In this document: piece after piece, positions 24,085 through 33,050 of the stretch
Layout: each line of letters starts with the position of its first letter
Numbering within the stretch: the first letter of the stretch is position 1
From: Actinomycetes bacterium
GTDB lineage: Bacteria; Actinomycetota; Acidimicrobiia; IMCC26256; PALSA-610
Direction of reading: 5' to 3'
DNA: 36,068 nt
NCBI GenBank assembly: GCA_025360585.1
Contig: JANYBW010000047.1
Location: 1-36,068, forward strand
Made by a program: the position numbers and the translations under genes
Notes under the pieces: generated by a model
What the model was told of the DNA's origin: nothing
Seen by the model: the letters and a program-made list of their open reading frames with translations, nothing else
The model's database searches: none

Positions 24085-25164
24085 CTAGGGCTTGCGTGCG
24101 CTGGTGGTTACAGTCGCTCCGGCCGGCACCGACGTCCCGGTGCTGTGCGGATTGTCGGTTCCTGGCCCTCTCTCGACGATTGGATAACCCGCAGGTGGGC
24201 GGAGAAAATTGGGTTTGCCATAGTCGCTGAAGACGATGGAGCTCCTGAAATTACGAGGACCTTGCGCATCGATTTCCAAGACTTGGCCAGATCGATTGAG
24301 CCAGTACTCCATGCTTTCGACGACAATGGGAGTTGAACCAGTCGCGTTCAGTGTCGCGGAGGCGGGTACTGGGAACCTAAGGCGGAAATGCGAAGCCTCG
24401 GAACCGTTGTGATCGCGGTTGTCGAGATGCTCGGCCCGGGTTTCATCTCGGCGTAGCTCGCTGACCGCGATCGCGGGACTTTGCGCTTCGTACCCAACCG
24501 CGAGGCGGAATCGCTTCTCTATGTTTGGCAACGGGATTCGGACCCACTGCATTTGCGAGCTTCGCGCCGTCACGCTGGCGATTTTGGGGTCACCGTTACG
24601 AATTGGTCCACCAACAACTACTGTTTCTGTGTTCACTAACGAATACAACGCACCGTTCCATACGACGGTTTCGGTCACCGTCGCAGCGTAGATCGCGTCA
24701 GGTCGCTTCGCGAAGCGGATGATGTGGTGCGAGAAGTCGAGTGTGCCCTGAAGGCGGTTGGTCGCCTTGCCGCCATACGTCGTAATCGCAAGGAACCGCA
24801 CGGTCCCGCGACCGGATGGGTTTCCCGCGGCTGGTGCGGTCTCGTTTTGGTTGCGGTTAGCTACTACACCGACGATGAGCGCGACGCAGGCGGCGCTGGC
24901 TATTGCGGCCGTCCAGAATTGTCGGCGCTTGGTGCGCGAAATCCCAATGTTTCTAGCGGTCATTTCGATCATCGGCACTTGGTGCGTGTCGATCAATTGC
25001 GTCGCGTTGGCTGTCGCTCCGTTCAGCGTACCGACGCCTGAAGGTTCGAGGACGTTCGCGGTAGATGTGGTCCGCAACTGCTGTTCCAGAGCCGCGGTAA
25101 ATTCCGGCGTTGTTTGCAATGGTGGTGTGTGTTGCAACGCATCGCGGAGGTCGTCGTCGTTCAT
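24085..25164 (-). CDS. membrane-anchored anti-sigma-like protein
   Basis: 359 residues. A cytoplasmic N-terminus (about 1-82) is followed by one hydrophobic helix (about 84-103, FWTAAIASAACVALIVGVVA) and a large extracytoplasmic part. The C-terminal domain, with SMEYWLNRSGQVLEIDAQG and FSDYGKPNFLRPPAGYPI, resembles the terminal strands of LppX/LolA-type lipid-binding domains, which often end in a 'YGxPxxxxxP' stretch. Its ATG is inside the stop of the sigma gene (ATGA, 25161-25164). Together these suggest a sigma-binding N-terminus and an outer sensor domain. No canonical zinc anti-sigma motif is visible, so the function is inferred from context and topology. Confidence 0.68.
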   Translation of the reverse strand: MNDDDLRDALQHTPPLQTTPEFTAALEQQLRTTSTANVLEPSGVGTLNGATANATQLIDTHQVPMIEMTARNIGISRTKRRQFWTAAIASAACVALIVGVVANRNQNETAPAAGNPSGRGTVRFLAITTYGGKATNRLQGTLDFSHHIIRFAKRPDAIYAATVTETVVWNGALYSLVNTETVVVGGPIRNGDPKIASVTARSSQMQWVRIPLPNIEKRFRLAVGYEAQSPAIAVSELRRDETRAEHLDNRDHNGSEASHFRLRFPVPASATLNATGSTPIVVESMEYWLNRSGQVLEIDAQGPRNFRSSIVFSDYGKPNFLRPPAGYPIVERGPGTDNPHSTGTSVPAGATVTTSARKP

Positions 25165-25700
25165 GATGGTGCTCCTTGGGTGAGGATCGTGCGCAGCGCG
25201 GTGTGTGCGCGACGCAGGTGCGAATCGACTGCGCTCACGCTGAGCTCCAACGCGGCGGCAACGTCGACGATCGTGAGGTCTTCCACATAGCGCAACGCGA
25301 CGACGGCGCGTTGCATCGGTGTCAGCTGTTGGGTCGCTCGAACGAGTGCGTCGCGATCGGCGAACGCGAGTGAGGTGTCGTTGTGATCATCGACGTTCGA
25401 GGCGTCGATGATTGCGAGCTTGCGTTGCTCGCGTTCGAGCCGTCGTAAACGATCGATCATCTTGTGCCGAGCGACACCCCGCAGCCACGGTTGGGTGATC
25501 GCATCAGCATTGCCGTCGCGCCACGCGGTGATCGCCGCAAGGTAGGTATCGGAGGTGAGATCTTCGGCGAGTAGCCGGTCACCGCCGACACAGCGGGCAA
25601 CGAACCCAAATAGTTCGGGCAGCGTGGCGCGATAACCGTCGATAAACGACTGTTCTGTCGGGGTATCGCTCAGTTCCGACAACATCGGCACAGGTTCCAC
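25161..25700 (-). CDS. ECF RNA polymerase sigma factor
   Basis: 179 residues from GTG 25700; an internal ATG (25685) is an alternative. Sigma region 2 is seen in LLAEDLTSDTYLAAITAWRDG and WLRGVARHKMIDRLRR. Region 4 is seen in LTPMQRAVVALRYVEDLTIVDVAAAL and SVSAVDSHLRRAHTALR. It should recruit RNA polymerase to an unknown regulon. The ATGA overlap with the membrane protein gene marks it as a sigma/anti-sigma operon. An unusual dyad lies 80-120 bp upstream. It belongs to a different ECF group from the SigR-like factor. Confidence 0.92.
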   Translation of the reverse strand: MEPVPMLSELSDTPTEQSFIDGYRATLPELFGFVARCVGGDRLLAEDLTSDTYLAAITAWRDGNADAITQPWLRGVARHKMIDRLRRLEREQRKLAIIDASNVDDHNDTSLAFADRDALVRATQQLTPMQRAVVALRYVEDLTIVDVAAALELSVSAVDSHLRRAHTALRTILTQGAPS

Positions 25701-25782
25701 ACTCCATTATCGAGCAGCGCGCCAACAATCCGTCGCGGCGGAGCAAAAATGTCCGGGCGCCCGCGGCCCGTGTCCCCGACCG

Positions 25783-25821
25783 TTGTACGGATTTACACGT
25801 TTATCGTGCTTATCCGTACAA
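25783..25821. promoter_or_regulatory. 10-bp inverted repeat dyad upstream of the ECF sigma gene
   Basis: TTGTACGGAT (25783-25792) and its exact complement ATCCGTACAA (25812-25821) flank 19 nt that contain a second, inner dyad CACG/CGTG. It is AT-rich against its GC-rich surroundings. It lies after the polyprenyl synthase stop (25860, minus) and before the sigma start (25700, minus). It may be an operator, a recombinase-like core site or a terminator; no T-run follows on the minus strand. Confidence 0.9.
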
Positions 25822-25859
25822 GAGTCGGTGTTGTGCGCGGGCCTGTTCGCGATATGCCA

Positions 25860-26837
25860 CTAGAACGCTCGGGTGATGAGGCCGTCTACTAGTGCGCCGA
25901 GACGGTCACAGACGTTCGCGTCGAGTTCGTCTCGCGCTCCGTCGAGCGCAGCCTTCGCCAAGACGGCGTGTTCGCGCCCGGTCGCGGTTGCAGCGCGCAC
26001 GTGATCGCCACCCATCGCAAGCTCTCGTGCTCGCTCGACATCGGGCCAGTCGAGTTTGCGCCCCAGTATTTCGCGCAGCTCGGTCGACGTGCCGGCCGCA
26101 AGAATGACCGGCAAGGTGTACACACCTTCGTGGAGATCGTTCCCCGACGGCTTACCCAACGTCGCGGCGCTCGCGGTGAGATCTAAAACGTCGTCGACGA
26201 TCTGAAAACACATGCCGAGATGGTGGCCAAACGTGGTTAATGCTTCCAATGTGGGCGCGCTTACCCCGCTCACAATCCCGCCAACGCGCGAAGAAGTTGC
26301 CAGCAGCGATGCCGTCTTGCCTTCGATTGAGGAGAGATAGGACTCGACCGTGCGATCGGCATTGAAGAGGTACTGAAGTTCAAGGACTTGACCGCGGCAG
26401 AGCTCACCAATAGTGGAGCCAATGAGCCCGGCCACCTCGGCGCCTAAGGATGCGGCCAAAACCGATGCTTTCGCCAACAGAAAGTCGCCAGAAAGTATCG
26501 CGACGATGTTCGACCAGCGGGCGTTCACGCTGGGAACGCCGCGGCGAGTGTCGGCTTCGTCGATCACGTCGTCGTGATACAACGAACCAACTTGCACGAG
26601 CTCGACACACGCGGCACCGGTAATCGCGTCTGCGTGGGCAGTTTCAACCCCTTTGGCCGCATACGCCGCGGTGAGCGTCATCACTGGACGCAGGCGTTTG
26701 CCGCCCGCCTTGATGAGATGCTCAGCGACCTCGCCGAGGAACCGATCTTCGACCACAACGGCTTCGAGCAACCGAGCCTCGACCCGTTCAAGATCATTGG
26801 TCAGAGGCGCCAGTGCTAGGTCATCGAGGATGCTCAT
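25860..26837 (-). CDS. polyprenyl diphosphate synthase (long-chain)
   Basis: 325 residues from ATG 26837; a TTG two codons earlier is also possible. The first Asp-rich motif is DDVID (89-93) in SLYHDDVIDEADTRRG, and the second is DDVLD (215-219) in FQIVDDVLDL. GGKRLRP (46-52) is the IPP-binding region. Small residues five or so positions before the first motif (VGS) are compatible with long products such as octa/nona-prenyl diphosphate for menaquinone or cell-wall carriers. The family (GrcC/HepT/IspB) is clear, but the exact chain length is not. It is divergent from clpC and preceded by a 12-bp tandem repeat. Confidence 0.93.
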   Translation of the reverse strand: MSILDDLALAPLTNDLERVEARLLEAVVVEDRFLGEVAEHLIKAGGKRLRPVMTLTAAYAAKGVETAHADAITGAACVELVQVGSLYHDDVIDEADTRRGVPSVNARWSNIVAILSGDFLLAKASVLAASLGAEVAGLIGSTIGELCRGQVLELQYLFNADRTVESYLSSIEGKTASLLATSSRVGGIVSGVSAPTLEALTTFGHHLGMCFQIVDDVLDLTASAATLGKPSGNDLHEGVYTLPVILAAGTSTELREILGRKLDWPDVERARELAMGGDHVRAATATGREHAVLAKAALDGARDELDANVCDRLGALVDGLITRAF

Positions 26838-27208
26838 CGCCAAATACTTCGCAATAAGCCGAGCGCCCGGTCAATCGCCCGGCCAATCGGCTGGTCAGCT
26901 TCGACCCGTGCCAGAGAAGTGGCTGATGGGTCGGTGCGCGTGTGGCGTCGTGTCGTTCCCCGCATTCGGCGACTCTATAGCCCCTCCACCGAGCGTCAAG
27001 ACTGCCGGCGCGTGCAGGGAATTATCCCGGCCAAGACGCGCTTATACCGAGACCGCCGCACCCCTGCCCACAGGCTTTGCGAGCGATCGCCAAAGGCTGA
27101 GCGAGACCGGCCGATAAGATTCACAGACTCCGCCGTACGGTGTTCGTTCTGGGCTCAGGCTCGGTACAACAGATGTGAGACGGAACCATCCACAGAAGGG
27201 TTGTCAAC
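26838..27208. other. 371-bp divergent intergenic region, polyprenyl synthase / clpC
   Basis: No convincing gene is seen. Near the polyprenyl synthase side is a short tandem repeat (26865-26900: GCCCGGTCAATC, GCCCGGCCAATC, GGCTGGTCAGCT). On the clpC side are a ClgR-like site, TAAGAT, a second box TACGGT (27136-27141) and AGAAGGG before the GTG of clpC. Open frames across it have no homology or codon pattern typical of the neighbours. Confidence 0.6.
27088..27120 (+). promoter_or_regulatory. candidate ClgR-like site and -10 box (TAAGAT) of clpC
   Basis: CGCCAAAGGCT (27088-27098) matches 10 of 11 positions of the ClgR core CGCYNANRGCG as remembered from corynebacteria. TAAGAT follows at 27115-27120, so the site would overlap the -35, as expected for an activator. 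ClgR activates clp genes in several actinobacteria. The consensus is recalled and unverified here. Confidence 0.3.
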
Positions 27209-29734
27209 GTGTTCGAACGATTTACCGATCGGGCCCGCCGGGTAGTTGTGTTGGCGCAAGAAGAAGCGCGCCTGCTCAATCACAACTACATCGGTACGGA
27301 GCACATCTTGCTCGGGCTCATCCATGAGGGCGAGGGCGTCGCAGCCAAAGCTCTCGAATCGCTCGGGATCAGCCTTGAGGCTGTACGCGCCCAGGTTGAA
27401 GAGATCATTGGTCATGGTGGCAGTGCGCCCTCTGGCCACATTCCATTTACGCCTCGTGCCAAAAAGGTGCTGGAACTGTCGCTGCGTGAAGCGCTGCAAC
27501 TCGGCCACAACTACATCGGCACTGAGCACATATTGCTCGGTCTAATTCGCGAAGGCGAAGGCGTTGCCGCTCAGGTGCTCGTGAAATTGGGAGCGGATCT
27601 GAGCCGAGTGCGTCAGCAAGTCATTCAGTTGCTCAGCGGTTATGCCGGCGGCAAAGAGCCGGCCGGTGCAGGTGCCGCAGCCTCTGGTGGCGGCGCGCAA
27701 ACCAGCCCGGAAGGTCAAGGCGGATCGCTCGTTCTCGATCAGTTCGGCCGTAACCTCACGCAACTAGCGCGCGATAAGAAGCTCGATCCGGTCATTGGTC
27801 GTTCGAAAGAAATCGAACGCGTCATGCAGGTGCTGAGCCGTCGCACCAAAAACAACCCCGTGTTGATTGGTGAACCCGGCGTTGGCAAGACGGCAATTGT
27901 CGAAGGACTTGCGCAAAGCATTGTTGAAAACGATGTTCCCGAAACGTTGCATAACAAGCAGCTGTACACGCTCGATCTTGGCGCACTCGTCGCTGGGAGT
28001 CGGTACCGCGGTGATTTCGAAGAGCGTTTGAAGAAAGTGCTCAAAGAGATCCGCACGCGCGGCGACATCATCTTGTTCATCGATGAGCTCCACACGCTTG
28101 TTGGTGCGGGTGCTGCCGAAGGTGCGATCGATGCAGCGAGCATCTTGAAACCGATGCTTGCTCGTGGCGAATTGCAAACCATCGGAGCCACCACGCTCGA
28201 TGAATACCGCAAGCACCTCGAAAAAGATGCTGCATTAGAACGACGTTTTCAACCGATCAAGGTTGAAGAACCAACGGTTGCGCACACGATTGAGATCCTC
28301 AAAGGGCTTCGCGATCGTTACGAAGCCCATCACCGGGTCACGATTACCGATCAGGCAATTGTTGCAGCCGCGAACCTTGCGGACCGATACATCAGCGACC
28401 GTCACCTGCCGGATAAAGCCATCGATTTGATCGATGAGGCCGGTTCGCGTCTGCGGATTCGTCGTATGCAAGCACCGCCGGATTACCGCGAACTCGAAGA
28501 CAAGATTGCACAGCTCAAAAAAGATAAAGAAGCTGCGATCGAAGCCCAACAGTTCGAACGTGCCGCAGCGTTGCGTGATCAAGAAAAAGAACAACTTGAA
28601 GCCCGCGACGAAATGGAAAAGGCGCAGCGCGCGCAGGGTGTCGATCTCTTCAATGAAGTGAGTGAAGAAAGCATCGCTGAAGTACTGGCGTTGTGGACGG
28701 GAATTCCGGTCTACAAACTCACCGAAGAAGAAACCGCCAAGTTGTTGCGTATGGAAGAAGAACTCCACAAACGCATCGTTGGTCAAGAAGATGCGATTAC
28801 TGCGGTAAGCCAAGCGATTCGCCGTACGCGCGCGGGCTTGAAGGATCCGAAACGCCCTTCGGGTTCATTTATTTTCCTCGGTCCATCGGGTGTGGGAAAA
28901 ACCGAAACTGCCCGTACGCTCACTGAGTTTTTGTTCGGCGATGAATCCGCGATGATCACCCTCGACATGTCTGAGTACATGGAGAAGCACACGGTGAGCC
29001 GGCTTGTGGGTTCGCCTCCTGGATACGTCGGTTACGACGAAGGCGGCCAACTCACCGAACAAGTTCGGCGCAAGCCGTTTTCGGTGGTGCTCTTCGACGA
29101 AATCGAAAAAGCCCACCCCGATGTCTTCAACACGTTGCTCCAAATTTTGGAAGAAGGCCGTCTTACCGATACCCAAGGTCGCACGGTCGATTTCAAAAAT
29201 ACCGTGATCATCATGACCTCGAACCTCGGGACGGCCGATTTGCGCAAGGCCTCGCTCGGTTTCGTGAAAGCGAACGAAGCCGCCACGCACGAACGCATGA
29301 AGATCAAGGTCAATGAAGAGCTCAAACGGAGTTTCCGCCCGGAGTTTTTGAACCGCATCGACGACATCATCGTCTTCCACGAACTCACCACCGAAGACAT
29401 CACCAAGATGGTCGATCTCATGATTGTGCGTTTGAAGGGCCAGCTCACAAGCAAAGGCCTTGGTCTCGAACTCACCCACGAAGCGAAGATCTTGTTGGCG
29501 AACCGTGGTTACGATCCGCAGCTCGGAGCGCGTCCGTTGCGGCGCGCGATCCAACGCATGATCGAAGATCCATTGTCGGAAAAGATTTTGTGGAAAGAAT
29601 TCAACGCTGGCGATTCGATCTTGGTTGATGCTGAAGATGGCGAGATCGTGTTCCGTACGCTCGAAGGTATGGTCGCGAACCCGATTGAAGCGGTTGAGCC
29701 CGAAGCTGCTGGGAGCGCGAACCCGGAGGCGTAA
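27209..29734 (+). CDS. clpC: ATP-dependent Clp protease ATP-binding subunit ClpC
   Basis: 841 residues from GTG 27209 with AGAAGGG upstream. N-terminal Clp-N repeats (about 1-145, two copies of a [14 protein letters not shown] pattern) are followed by the first AAA+ module (Walker A GEPGVGKT near 222; Walker B LFIDELH), the UVR-containing middle region rich in Lys/Glu (about 430-475), the second AAA+ module (Walker A GPSGVGKT near 558; [25 protein letters not shown]) and a C-terminal small domain. It unfolds substrates for ClpP. Many codons are GAA/AAA/CTC, a bias common in highly expressed genes. A strong terminator follows. Confidence 0.98.
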   Translation: MFERFTDRARRVVVLAQEEARLLNHNYIGTEHILLGLIHEGEGVAAKALESLGISLEAVRAQVEEIIGHGGSAPSGHIPFTPRAKKVLELSLREALQLGHNYIGTEHILLGLIREGEGVAAQVLVKLGADLSRVRQQVIQLLSGYAGGKEPAGAGAAASGGGAQTSPEGQGGSLVLDQFGRNLTQLARDKKLDPVIGRSKEIERVMQVLSRRTKNNPVLIGEPGVGKTAIVEGLAQSIVENDVPETLHNKQLYTLDLGALVAGSRYRGDFEERLKKVLKEIRTRGDIILFIDELHTLVGAGAAEGAIDAASILKPMLARGELQTIGATTLDEYRKHLEKDAALERRFQPIKVEEPTVAHTIEILKGLRDRYEAHHRVTITDQAIVAAANLADRYISDRHLPDKAIDLIDEAGSRLRIRRMQAPPDYRELEDKIAQLKKDKEAAIEAQQFERAAALRDQEKEQLEARDEMEKAQRAQGVDLFNEVSEESIAEVLALWTGIPVYKLTEEETAKLLRMEEELHKRIVGQEDAITAVSQAIRRTRAGLKDPKRPSGSFIFLGPSGVGKTETARTLTEFLFGDESAMITLDMSEYMEKHTVSRLVGSPPGYVGYDEGGQLTEQVRRKPFSVVLFDEIEKAHPDVFNTLLQILEEGRLTDTQGRTVDFKNTVIIMTSNLGTADLRKASLGFVKANEAATHERMKIKVNEELKRSFRPEFLNRIDDIIVFHELTTEDITKMVDLMIVRLKGQLTSKGLGLELTHEAKILLANRGYDPQLGARPLRRAIQRMIEDPLSEKILWKEFNAGDSILVDAEDGEIVFRTLEGMVANPIEAVEPEAAGSANPEA

Positions 29735-29780
29735 TCCTTCGGTCGCATTTGGCGCGGCGTATTAAGAGAAGTTCATCATC

Positions 29781-29810
29781 TGGCGGGCCTCAGCGGGGCC
29801 CGCCAAATTT
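29781..29810. terminator. rho-independent-type terminator after clpC
   Basis: A perfect 9-bp stem TGGCGGGCC (29781-29789) and GGCCCGCCA (29797-29805), with loop TCAGCGG, is followed by AATTT. It lies 47 bp after the clpC stop and 8 bp beyond the stop of the oppositely directed membrane protein, so it may serve both. The short T-run is typical of actinobacterial terminators. Confidence 0.8.
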
Positions 29811-29812
29811 GT

Positions 29813-30094
29813 TCAGTGGGACCGTTCGTACAACGCCATCGCGATGCCGATCCCGAGCAGTACGAACCCCCAGGCCATGATCCACAGCGCATTGGTGCGT
29901 TCTTGGCTCCGGGTATGTTCAGTCCGTACCACCGGAAACAGCATTCCAAAAATGGCGCCGCGGAAGCCGGCCCAGCTGGAAAGTACCCACCAGTCGGCGT
30001 CCTCCCAATCCGAGTCGAAATAGACGCGACGCGCGGTCGTGCAGCAAAACCCCCCAAATACCGCGATTACTGCCCAGACGACGGCCATGCGCAT
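29813..30094 (-). CDS. small hypothetical membrane protein
   Basis: 93 residues from ATG 30094 (or 30088). Hydrophobic stretches lie at about 4-20 (AVVWAVIAVFGGFCCTT), 46-56 (FRGAIFGMLFPVV, weaker) and 71-87 (LWIMAWGFVLLGIGIAMAL), with an acidic Trp-rich loop between the first two. The frame is open further upstream, into the radA start, but that part lacks a start codon near a ribosome site and collides with the radA promoter. The family is not recognised. The gene is convergent with clpC and shares its terminator. Confidence 0.5.
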   Translation of the reverse strand: MRMAVVWAVIAVFGGFCCTTARRVYFDSDWEDADWWVLSSWAGFRGAIFGMLFPVVRTEHTRSQERTNALWIMAWGFVLLGIGIAMALYERSH

Positions 30095-30160
30095 CCATCC
30101 TACTCGTGGCGCCGGCGGCTTCTTCCAGGGTCGTACCGTGGTGATGTCCGAACCCCGCGC

Positions 30161-30166
30161 TACAGT
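30161..30166 (+). promoter_or_regulatory. -10 box (TACAGT) of radA
   Basis: TACAGT, 6 nt (TTGGCC), ATG 30173. This spacing predicts a leaderless radA mRNA and fixes its start codon. Confidence 0.45.
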
Positions 30167-30172
30167 TTGGCC

Positions 30173-31558
30173 ATGACTCGAACGCGCGTTCGTTTTGGCT
30201 GTGAGCAATGCGGGGCCGAGGCCTCGAAATGGGTTGGGCGCTGCGCGGAGTGTGGCGAGTGGGGCAGCGTGGTGCAAGTGAACGGCGATCTACTGGACGC
30301 CGCGACTGCGTCGGTGCTGTTGCCAGATGCAGTGGCGCGTCCCGTGCCGTTGGCCAATGTCGATGTGATGCAAGCCGCCAGCGCCTCGACCGGTATCGCC
30401 GAATTCGATCGCGTTCTCGGTGGCGGTTTCGTTCCCGGCTCGGTGACGTTGTTGGGCGGCGAGCCTGGGGTCGGAAAGTCCACGCTGTTGTTGCAAACGC
30501 TCCTCGCGATGACCGCGCGCGGTGATACGGCATTGCTGGTAGCGGCGGAAGAATCCCCCCAACAAGTGCGCTTGCGTGCCGAGCGGCTCGGGCCACTGAA
30601 CGATCGGCTCCTCATCGTTTCCGAAACTTCCGTTCCGTACATTCTCGCCCATGCAGCCGAGATTCGCCCGGATCTGTTGGTGGTCGATTCGATCCAAACG
30701 GTGCACGATCCCGATGCTCCTGGCGTGCCGGGTTCGGTCACCCAAGTTCGCGACAGTGCGCAGGCGCTCACGCGGTTCGCCAAAGAGCATGGCGTTGCCG
30801 TTGTGCTGGTGGGCCACGTGACGAAGGAAGGTTCGATCGCGGGGCCGCGGGTACTTGAGCATCTGGTCGACACGGTGTTGCAGTTCGAAGGCGAACGGCA
30901 TTTCGCGTTGCGGATGTTGCGCGCGCTGAAACACCGATTCGGGCGTACCGATGAGCTCGGGCTGTTCGAAATGTGCACCGACGGTTTGCAAGAAGTGAAA
31001 GACGCCAGCGCAATGTTGCTCACGGATCGCCAAGCCGGTGCCAGTGGTTCGGCCGTCGTGCCGGTCATTGAAGGTTCACGGCCGTTGCTGATTGAAGTGC
31101 AAGCGCTAGTGGCATCAACCAATGCACCGATGCCGCGCCGACAAGCTCAATCTTTCGACGGCGGGCGCCTGGCCATGTTGGCTGCGGTATTGCAGCGCCG
31201 CTGCGGGCTCTCGCTTGCGCAAATGGACGTGTACACCAGTGTTGTGGGAGGTGTGAAAGTGTCCGAGACGGGCGCGGATTTAGCCGTCGTGCTCGCAGTG
31301 GCATCCTCCGCGCTCGAGCGCGCGATGCCACCCGGCACGGTCGTACTGGGCGAGGTCGGGCTCGGAGGCGAACTCCGTTCGGTTCCGCAAGCCGCGCGCA
31401 GATTGCAAGAAGCGGCGCGGATCGGTTTTGTCCAAGCAATTGTCCCCGAATCCACGCCGGCGGTACCGGGTATCGAATTGATTCGAGTCCGCGATGTCAG
31501 CGAAGCAATCCGCGTCGCGTTGCAACAACCCGCGAAATCCGCAGAGACGCCCTTCTAA
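30173..31558 (+). CDS. radA: DNA repair protein RadA
   Basis: 461 residues from ATG 30173. A C4 zinc finger (C10, C13, C24, C27 in FGCEQCGAEASKWVGRCAECG) precedes the RecA-like core with Walker A GGEPGVGKST (96-104) and the RadA-specific motif, which reads KHRFG (about 253-257) instead of KNRFG. A Lon-protease-like domain ends the protein (VVLGEVGLGGELRSVPQ). It promotes branch migration in recombination. An earlier start in the same frame (29816) would span the neighbouring gene and the promoter. Its stop codon overlaps by 2 nt the stop codon of mycothione reductase on the other strand. Confidence 0.96.
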   Translation: MTRTRVRFGCEQCGAEASKWVGRCAECGEWGSVVQVNGDLLDAATASVLLPDAVARPVPLANVDVMQAASASTGIAEFDRVLGGGFVPGSVTLLGGEPGVGKSTLLLQTLLAMTARGDTALLVAAEESPQQVRLRAERLGPLNDRLLIVSETSVPYILAHAAEIRPDLLVVDSIQTVHDPDAPGVPGSVTQVRDSAQALTRFAKEHGVAVVLVGHVTKEGSIAGPRVLEHLVDTVLQFEGERHFALRMLRALKHRFGRTDELGLFEMCTDGLQEVKDASAMLLTDRQAGASGSAVVPVIEGSRPLLIEVQALVASTNAPMPRRQAQSFDGGRLAMLAAVLQRRCGLSLAQMDVYTSVVGGVKVSETGADLAVVLAVASSALERAMPPGTVVLGEVGLGGELRSVPQAARRLQEAARIGFVQAIVPESTPAVPGIELIRVRDVSEAIRVALQQPAKSAETPF

Positions 31559-33003
31559 CCCGAGACGCCGTTCTCGCTGGAGCCTGTCAATCGCTCTTCG
31601 AGCGTTGCCAAGGTATCGATGGCTTTCAGCAACGCCTGTTCCACCAGCTCGGTCAATGCTGGGTGGATGTAGATCTGGCCGCTTGCGAGTTCGTCGATCG
31701 TCGCGCCGAGGTGCATTCCTTGCACTAGGAGCTGTACGAGGTTCGCGGCCTGCGGGCCGACGATATGCGCGCCGAGCAACAGCCGGGTGGAGCGGTCCAC
31801 AATCAGCTTCGCGAAACTGGTCGTGTCTTCGAGGGCCCAGCCGTACGCGGTATTCGAATATTCATGCGTGATGGCCACGTAGTCGGCGCCCTTTGCTTGG
31901 GCCTGCGTTTCGGTCATCCCAACCGCACCGACCTGCGGAGTGCTGAAGACTGCGTGCGGAGCAGGGCGGCGATCGCGTGATTGCAGAGCATTCCCGTTCG
32001 GGCGCAGATTGTGCGCAACAATCCGCGCTTCGATGTTCGCCGTATGTTTCAATTGGTGAAAGCCGACGATGTCGCCGAATGCCCAAATACTATCGATATT
32101 TGTTGAATAATTATCGTCGACGGCGATATAGCCGTGATCGTTCACCGCCACCCCCGCCGCCGCAACGTTCAACATGTCGCTGTTCGGGGTGCGGCCGGTC
32201 GCAACGAGCAGACAATCGCCCTCGACGGTTTGCATCCCGCCGCGCCCGGGGACTTCAACCGCGATCCCGCCGGTATCGGTGGCAAAAACTCGAGTGGGCT
32301 CCGCGCCTAAAATGAGGTCGGCCCAGGTGCTCGCGGCCACCGTGAACGCTGCCGCGATCTCGGCGTCTTCTGCCGGGAGCAGCACATCTCTGCGGCCAAT
32401 GATCGTGACCTTGGAGCCGTACGCCGCGAACACATGGCCGAGCTCGGTCGCGATGAAACCGCCGCCGAGCACGATCAAATGTTTGGGAACCTCGTCGATG
32501 CGCATGATCGTGTCGGAGGTTTCGTACGCAACGGTATCGAGCCCCGCAATATCGGGGATTGCGACGCGCGCGCCCGCGGAAATCACAAACCGATCAGCGG
32601 TGATCTTTGCGCCGTCAACCTCGATCTGCTTCGGCCCGGTGAAACGAGCCGTACCTTCGTAGACGTCGAAACCGTGTTTTCGACGGTAATGGAGACCGCG
32701 ATCGTGAATCGGGTCGATACGGCTCCAGAGCCGTTGCTTGACTGCTTGCCAATCGACTGCGTTCAGTGTTGCGTCGATGTTGTAGTTGCTGGCGTGGCGC
32801 ACCGTGTCGGCGACGTCGGCGGTGTATACAAGAATTTTTGACGGGATGCAGCCTCGATTAAGGCAGGTCCCGCCCATTTTAGATGCTTCGATGATCGCAA
32901 CGCGCCAATCCGAGATGTCGACGGCGCCGGGGATCGTGTTGCCGCTCCCGGCCCCGATGATGACGAGGTCGTAGTGGCTGCTTTCAGTGCTGTCGTTGTT
33001 CAC
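31555..33003 (-). CDS. mtr: mycothione reductase
   Basis: 482 residues from GTG 33003. The FAD motif is YDLVIIGAGSGN (11-22), the redox-active cysteines are C47 and C52 in GGTCLNRGCIPSK, the NAD(P) motif is VLGGGFIATELG, and the C-terminal His-Glu pair is in IHPALTELVEQAL. The wording HYDLVIIGAGSGN and LVYTADV is typical of Mtr rather than lipoamide dehydrogenase. It reduces oxidised mycothiol with NADPH, consistent with an actinobacterium using mycothiol. The frame continues upstream: ATG 33099, preceded by GAGAGG at 7 nt, would add 32 residues encoded by a dispersed repeat element. Which start is used is open. Confidence 0.93.
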   Translation of the reverse strand: MNNDSTESSHYDLVIIGAGSGNTIPGAVDISDWRVAIIEASKMGGTCLNRGCIPSKILVYTADVADTVRHASNYNIDATLNAVDWQAVKQRLWSRIDPIHDRGLHYRRKHGFDVYEGTARFTGPKQIEVDGAKITADRFVISAGARVAIPDIAGLDTVAYETSDTIMRIDEVPKHLIVLGGGFIATELGHVFAAYGSKVTIIGRRDVLLPAEDAEIAAAFTVAASTWADLILGAEPTRVFATDTGGIAVEVPGRGGMQTVEGDCLLVATGRTPNSDMLNVAAAGVAVNDHGYIAVDDNYSTNIDSIWAFGDIVGFHQLKHTANIEARIVAHNLRPNGNALQSRDRRPAPHAVFSTPQVGAVGMTETQAQAKGADYVAITHEYSNTAYGWALEDTTSFAKLIVDRSTRLLLGAHIVGPQAANLVQLLVQGMHLGATIDELASGQIYIHPALTELVEQALLKAIDTLATLEERLTGSSENGVSG

Positions 33004-33050
33004 GGTTCGTAGTCTCGCGGATTGCTTTCGCATTACGGCACTTAGAGGGC

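Noticed and set aside
26838-27208. Search for a tRNA or small RNA gene in the clpC upstream region
   Set aside because: No cloverleaf, T-loop (GGTTCGAAT) pattern or strong isolated hairpin with terminator could be found.
27155-29554. Several long minus-strand frames inside clpC
   Set aside because: They are complements of the biased clpC codons; the plus strand is unambiguous ClpC.
29816-30172. 119-codon extension of radA
   Set aside because: It spans the small minus-strand membrane gene and the radA -10 box; the zinc finger begins right after ATG 30173.
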